In this document: positions 60,371 to 64,000 of the stretch, piece after piece
Numbering within the stretch: the first letter of the stretch is position 1
How the letters are laid out: each line of letters opens with the position of its first letter
Assembly: GCF_004337695.1 (NCBI RefSeq)
Contig: NZ_SJXJ01000018.1
Coordinates: forward strand, 25,820-89,819
Length of the DNA stretch: 64,000 nt
Direction of reading: 5' to 3'
DNA from: Tenacibaculum sp. M341
Lineage (GTDB): Bacteria > Bacteroidota > Bacteroidia > Flavobacteriales > Flavobacteriaceae
Notes under the pieces: model-generated
Databases searched by the model: none
The model's input: the letters and a program-made list of their open reading frames with translations, nothing else
What the model was told of the DNA's origin: nothing
Position numbers and translations under genes: made by a program

Positions 60371-61057
60371 ATGAAAAAGTTAAGTATAAAGTCTTGGGCT
60401 TTAGATGATAGACCCAGAGAGAAAATGCTGTTTAAAGGACAAACTTCATTGTCTGATGCTGAGTTAATAGCTATTTTAATTGGATCTGGAAATAGAGATG
60501 AAAGTGCAGTAGCATTATCTAAACGTATTTTAGGTTCTGTAAATAATAATCTACATCAGTTATCAAAACTTTCTATTAATGAGTTGATGCATTTTAAAGG
60601 AGTAGGAGAGGCAAAGGCTATTTCCATTATTACAGCTTTAGAATTAGGTAAAAGAAGACATTTTGAACACATACCAAATGCCGAGAAAATAAAGTCCTCT
60701 AAAGATGCATTTTTAATAATGCAGCCATTTCTATCAGATTTACAACATGAAGAATTTTGGGTAGTGTATTTAAATAATGCAAACAAAGTATTATCAAAAA
60801 AACAAATTAGCAAGGGAGGATTAAATAGTACACTTGTAGATGTTCGGTTAATTTTTAAAAAAGCATTAGAACTTTTAGCAGTTGGAGTCATTTTATATCA
60901 CAATCATCCTTCAGGAAAATTAAGTCCAAGTTTATCAGATAAACAATTGACACAAAAAATAAAAGAAGCAGGAGCTAGTTTGGATATAAAAGTATTGGAT
61001 CATTTAATTATAACTGAAAAAACTTATTTTAGCTTTGCAGATGAATCAATTCTGTAA
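60371..61057 (+). CDS. radC: RadC (UPF0758) family JAB-domain protein
   Basis: A 228-residue protein with the UPF0758 N-terminal helix-hairpin-helix region (about 1-80, including LSDAELIAILIGSG and HFKGVGEAKA) and a RadC/JAB metalloprotein domain (about 100-228) with the zinc motif HNHPSGKLSPS and D at 196. Once thought a DNA-repair gene, its role is still unclear. It is the first of three head-to-tail genes. A -7 box TACATTTG is at 60276-60283. Confidence 0.93.
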   Translation: MKKLSIKSWALDDRPREKMLFKGQTSLSDAELIAILIGSGNRDESAVALSKRILGSVNNNLHQLSKLSINELMHFKGVGEAKAISIITALELGKRRHFEHIPNAEKIKSSKDAFLIMQPFLSDLQHEEFWVVYLNNANKVLSKKQISKGGLNSTLVDVRLIFKKALELLAVGVILYHNHPSGKLSPSLSDKQLTQKIKEAGASLDIKVLDHLIITEKTYFSFADESIL

Positions 61058-61070
61058 TTAAAATAAGCAT

Positions 61071-62375
61071 TTGATACTTATATATACACATAAAATAACA
61101 CCTAGAGTTCGTTACATTTTTAAACATGTTTTTGCAAGGATTCTTTCTATTGATATAGATTTTACTTCTAAGGTAGAGGATTTTGTTGCACATAATGGAC
61201 CAAAACTATCTTATACCAAAGTAGCTTTAGGTAATGAGTTTTTTATAAAAAGTACGAAATTATTGTTTCAACAAGGGGTTAGTGATTTAGAAATAAAAAT
61301 GTCTGATTGGGAAGGTACACCTTGCTTTTTCTTTCAAGGACAAAAATCAACGATTCCTTTTGATATTTTTTCTGCTAGTTTTTATTTAATTACTCGTTAT
61401 GAAGAGTATTTACCACATATAAAAGATAAGTACGAGCGTTTTTCAGCTAAAGAAAGTTTAGCATTTCAATATGGTTTTTTGGAGAAACCTGTAATTGATA
61501 TTTGGGCACATAAATTATTAAAAGTACTAAAGGAAAAATTCCCTGATTATGAATATAAGAATAGAAAATATCAGTTTATTTCAACAATTGATATAGACAA
61601 TGCATATGCCTATAAACATAAAGGAACTATAAGATCGGTTGGAGGTTTTTTAAAAGATTTATATAACTTGAATCTTTTAAATATTGTGGACCGCTTTGCA
61701 GTTCGTTTCAATTTGAAAAAAGATCCTTTTAATACATTTGATAAAATACTTGCGCTTAAAGAAAAGTATAAAGTACGTACCGTATTTTTCTTTTTAGTTG
61801 CAGATTATTCTACTTTTGATACAAATGTTTCTTATTTGAAATCGAAATTTAGATTGTTGATAAAAGAAATGGTAGACTACGCTAGAGTAGGATTGCATCC
61901 ATCATATTTTACGATGACAGATATTAAGAAAATGAAGCATGAAAAAGAACGTTTAGAAAGTATTACAAACATGCCTATATTTAGATCAAGGCAACATTAT
62001 TTGAGATTTGAAATTCCTCAAACACAACAAAATTTAATCGATTTAGAAATAAAAGAAGATTATTCAATGGGATATGCAAGTCATGTTGGCTTTAGAGCAA
62101 GTACCAGTATTCCTTTTTATTTTTATGATTTAGATTTTGAAATTCAAACACCTCTAAAAATATTTCCATTTGCATTAATGGATACTACGTTAAATGATTA
62201 TATGCAGTTAACACCCAAGCAATCTCTAGGTAAAATTAATGATCTTAAAAATGAAGTAAAGCGTGTAAATGGTACTTTTATCACATTATTCCATAATGAA
62301 AGTATTAGTGGTTACACACGTTGGAAAGGTTGGGAGCGTTTGTATGAATCGATGTTAAAAATAGCTGCGAAGTAA
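61071..62375 (+). CDS. Polysaccharide deacetylase family protein
   Basis: A 434-residue protein starting at TTG 61071, 13 bases after radC. The N-terminus MILIYTHKITPRVRYIFKH matches the conserved opening of a flavobacterial deacetylase-like group (DUF7033 type). The middle part carries STIDIDNAYAYKH, with the D-x-D of a carbohydrate esterase-4-like site, and GLHPSYFTM further on for the H-motif. Probably deacetylates an exopolysaccharide or O-antigen sugar in the cytoplasm or at the inner membrane; no signal peptide. Its stop directly abuts the next start. Confidence 0.75.
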   Translation: MILIYTHKITPRVRYIFKHVFARILSIDIDFTSKVEDFVAHNGPKLSYTKVALGNEFFIKSTKLLFQQGVSDLEIKMSDWEGTPCFFFQGQKSTIPFDIFSASFYLITRYEEYLPHIKDKYERFSAKESLAFQYGFLEKPVIDIWAHKLLKVLKEKFPDYEYKNRKYQFISTIDIDNAYAYKHKGTIRSVGGFLKDLYNLNLLNIVDRFAVRFNLKKDPFNTFDKILALKEKYKVRTVFFFLVADYSTFDTNVSYLKSKFRLLIKEMVDYARVGLHPSYFTMTDIKKMKHEKERLESITNMPIFRSRQHYLRFEIPQTQQNLIDLEIKEDYSMGYASHVGFRASTSIPFYFYDLDFEIQTPLKIFPFALMDTTLNDYMQLTPKQSLGKINDLKNEVKRVNGTFITLFHNESISGYTRWKGWERLYESMLKIAAK

Positions 62376-63281
62376 ATGATAGAACTTATTTCTAGAAAAA
62401 AGTTAGATGTAGAAAAATATGATGACTGTGTTCAAAACTCATTACAGTCTAACATATTTGGTTTTTCTTGGTATTTAGATATTGTTGCCGATAATTGGAG
62501 TGTGTTGGTATTAAATGATTATGAAGCAGTAATGCCAATTCCTTGGAGAAGGAAATTATTTATAAAATATACGTACACACCTTTTTGGTTAATTCAGTTA
62601 GGAATTTACTCTAAAGAGATTGAGGATGAGAATGAGTTTTTAATTATGCTTTTTAGTGAGTTTAAATATGTAAATATTAGAACTAATGGTGAAAATGCAT
62701 TTAGTATGTTTCATTCTTATCAAAATCAAAGACAGCTTCAATATGTCTCTTTCACAAAAACGTATGAAGAAATTTATAAAGCTTACAATAGAAATAGAAA
62801 AAGAGAACTGAAAAAAGCGGTTAATTTAGATTTAACGGAAAAATGGAATACTGATGCTAAATTATTTATCGACTTGTTTAAAAACAACGTTGGTAAAAGA
62901 GTAAAAAAGATAAAAGATGAAGATTATTTGAACTTGTATAAATTAATGAATGCTTGTTTAAGTAGAAATGTAGGGGAGTTGTTGACTGTGCATGATAAAA
63001 ACAATGAATTAATTTCAGGAGCATTTTTTTTAAAATATAAAAATAAAGTAACTGAATTAGTATGTTCTTCTGATTTTAAAAACAGAGAAAACGGGGCAAA
63101 TACTTTTATGAACGACAGAGCAATTTTTAAATACGAACGCAATTATAAAGTATTTAATTTTGGAGGTTCATCAATGAAAAATATAGCTAATTATTACAAA
63201 AGCTTTGGAGCATCAACTGAGTTTTATACAGAGTTACATTGTAATAAGTTATCCTGGGGATTAAAGCTTTTTAAGCGTTAG
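62376..63281 (+). CDS. GNAT/FemAB-like acyltransferase
   Basis: A 301-residue protein starting at ATG 62376 immediately after the deacetylase stop. It has FemAB/GNAT-like features: an N-terminal half with NIFGFSWYLDIVADNWSVLV and a C-terminal half with ELISGAFFLKYKNKVTELVC and NFGGSSMKNIANYYKSFG, the region that in relatives binds the acyl donor. Likely transfers an aminoacyl or acyl group to a glycan. Convergent with the hexapeptide transferase gene, overlapping by 11 bases. Confidence 0.72.
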   Translation: MIELISRKKLDVEKYDDCVQNSLQSNIFGFSWYLDIVADNWSVLVLNDYEAVMPIPWRRKLFIKYTYTPFWLIQLGIYSKEIEDENEFLIMLFSEFKYVNIRTNGENAFSMFHSYQNQRQLQYVSFTKTYEEIYKAYNRNRKRELKKAVNLDLTEKWNTDAKLFIDLFKNNVGKRVKKIKDEDYLNLYKLMNACLSRNVGELLTVHDKNNELISGAFFLKYKNKVTELVCSSDFKNRENGANTFMNDRAIFKYERNYKVFNFGGSSMKNIANYYKSFGASTEFYTELHCNKLSWGLKLFKR

Positions 63282-63891
63282 TGTTTATAAATGCTACAAA
63301 AGAATTTGGGATTTTCTTATTGAAGATAATTTTTGAAAAATCTTCGGTATAAGCTTCTTTCTGTTTAATAATTTTACACGGATTTCCAACGACTATTGAG
63401 TTACTTGGAATATCTTTTGAGACTAAAGAATTGGCTCCAATAACTACATTGTTACCAATAGAAACTTCGGGTAAAATAGTTGAGTTAGCACCTATCCAAA
63501 CATTATTTCCAATAACTATAGGTTTTGCTTTTATATGTTTTTTGAAATTAGCGTTATCATGGTTTGAGGAAATAATATTTACACCAGGACCAAATTCAAT
63601 ATTAGAACCAAAAACAATTCCGTTATTGGCTTGAATATAATTATTTATACTATCTCCCGGATCACACAAAATTCCTTTTTTAATATTCTGCGGAGCCATT
63701 ACTTTGGAAGTAAAGTGTACAGGCCATTTTACTTTAGGGTTTAACCTGAAAAAAAATTGTGGAATTATATAATGAAAAAATAAAATATAATAACGCTGGT
63801 AACCATACTTTGGTCTGTAATATTCAGGATAAAAAAGATTTACAATCCATCCAAAAAATAGAAAATCAATAAATTTAAACATTGAAGTCAT
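63271..63891 (-). CDS. Hexapeptide-repeat acetyltransferase
   Basis: A 206-residue left-handed beta-helix acetyltransferase of the CatB/LacA type: hexapeptide turns are seen in NIEFGPGVNIISSNHDNANF, PIVIGNNVWIGANSTILPEV and VVIGANSLVSKDIPSNSIVVGNPCK. The catalytic histidine is H in SSNHD. It acetylates a sugar or chloramphenicol-like substrate; a glycan role fits the neighbours. The frame is open to 63969, but ATG 63891 (MTSMFKF) or 63882 (MFKF) are better starts because the longer form overlaps the region before a divergent gene. Confidence 0.82.
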   Translation of the reverse strand: MTSMFKFIDFLFFGWIVNLFYPEYYRPKYGYQRYYILFFHYIIPQFFFRLNPKVKWPVHFTSKVMAPQNIKKGILCDPGDSINNYIQANNGIVFGSNIEFGPGVNIISSNHDNANFKKHIKAKPIVIGNNVWIGANSTILPEVSIGNNVVIGANSLVSKDIPSNSIVVGNPCKIIKQKEAYTEDFSKIIFNKKIPNSFVAFINTNA

Positions 63892-63960
63892 CTTGACTTT
63901 TTTTGAGAAAAAATTAAGGGTTGTAGATATTTGTGTTGCGAAACATAAAAACACAACCCT

Positions 63961-64000
63961 ATGTACCAAGTACTAAGCAAAGATATGATAGAATTAGAAA
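63961..64000 (+). CDS. First codons of a possible transposase, cut by window end
   Basis: The frame from ATG 63961 begins MYQVLSKDMIELE and runs off the window. This opening resembles flavobacterial IS5-type transposases (recalled), and 8-bp inverted arms AGGGTTGT (63917-63924) and ACAACCCT (63953-63960) lie just upstream. With 13 residues the call is only a suggestion. Confidence 0.3.
   Translation, partial: MYQVLSKDMIELE

Overview
The window is AT-rich and comes from a member of the Bacteroidota, most likely a marine Flavobacteriaceae (Tenacibaculum-like; genus is inference). The signs are: promoters of the TAnnTTTG type, a tmRNA with the GENNYALAA tag, type IX secretion (T9SS) sorting domains of both kinds, PorP/SprF with an OmpA partner, a LytS/LytTR pair, and meso-diaminopimelate recycling by Mpl.

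Region 1 (1-12.1 kb) is a defence island. It opens with the tail of a putative defence ATPase and a partner of unknown function. A complete type I restriction-modification operon follows (hsdM, hsdS, rmuC, hsdR, with rmuC embedded and gaps of -1 to +3 bp). Then comes an McrBC-type modified-DNA restriction locus whose mcrB start and mcrC middle each carry a +1 frameshift, so it looks broken or decaying.

Region 2 (12.2-18.4 kb) is a small integrated element sitting at the 3' end of the tmRNA gene (ssrA, 18421-18816, minus strand). It has 15-bp direct repeats copying the tmRNA end, paired TTGTACAA motifs near both ends (candidate integrase arm sites), a tyrosine recombinase, an excisionase-like HTH protein, a phage/plasmid-type replication protein with a zinc-finger tail, further HTH proteins and several unknown small genes. 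It also carries a 22-nt leader repeat flanking a compact three-way-junction RNA fold. No capsid, portal, conjugation or Zot-like gene is visible.

Region 3 (18.9-28.4 kb) is chromosomal: an alanine/saccharopine-dehydrogenase-family enzyme, a DUF2459 protein, small proteins, an outer-membrane barrel, an acyltransferase-like membrane protein, a lipoprotein metalloprotease, a LytS-type kinase with its LytTR regulator, and an array of eight 23-bp tandem repeats.

Region 4 (28.8-55.7 kb) is dominated by cell-surface proteins on the minus strand: a 2179-aa alpha-2-macroglobulin with an inserted SusC-like carboxypeptidase-regulatory/TonB-plug segment, a T9SS type-B surface-protein/PorP/OmpA operon, two large T9SS type-A proteins with related C-terminal halves (one with 303-bp repeats), and a secreted tail-collar protein. 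Next to these lie a PqqD/HPr-kinase-like protein, a nucleotidyltransferase and a 58-aa peptide with a signal-like leader and a ten-residue tail. This last set is the best candidate for an undescribed peptide-modification system.

Region 5 (55.8-64 kb) holds potassium uptake (trkH, trkA), a PKD-domain lipoprotein, radC, a polysaccharide deacetylase, a GNAT/FemAB-like protein, a hexapeptide acetyltransferase, and at the edge the first codons of a possible transposase.
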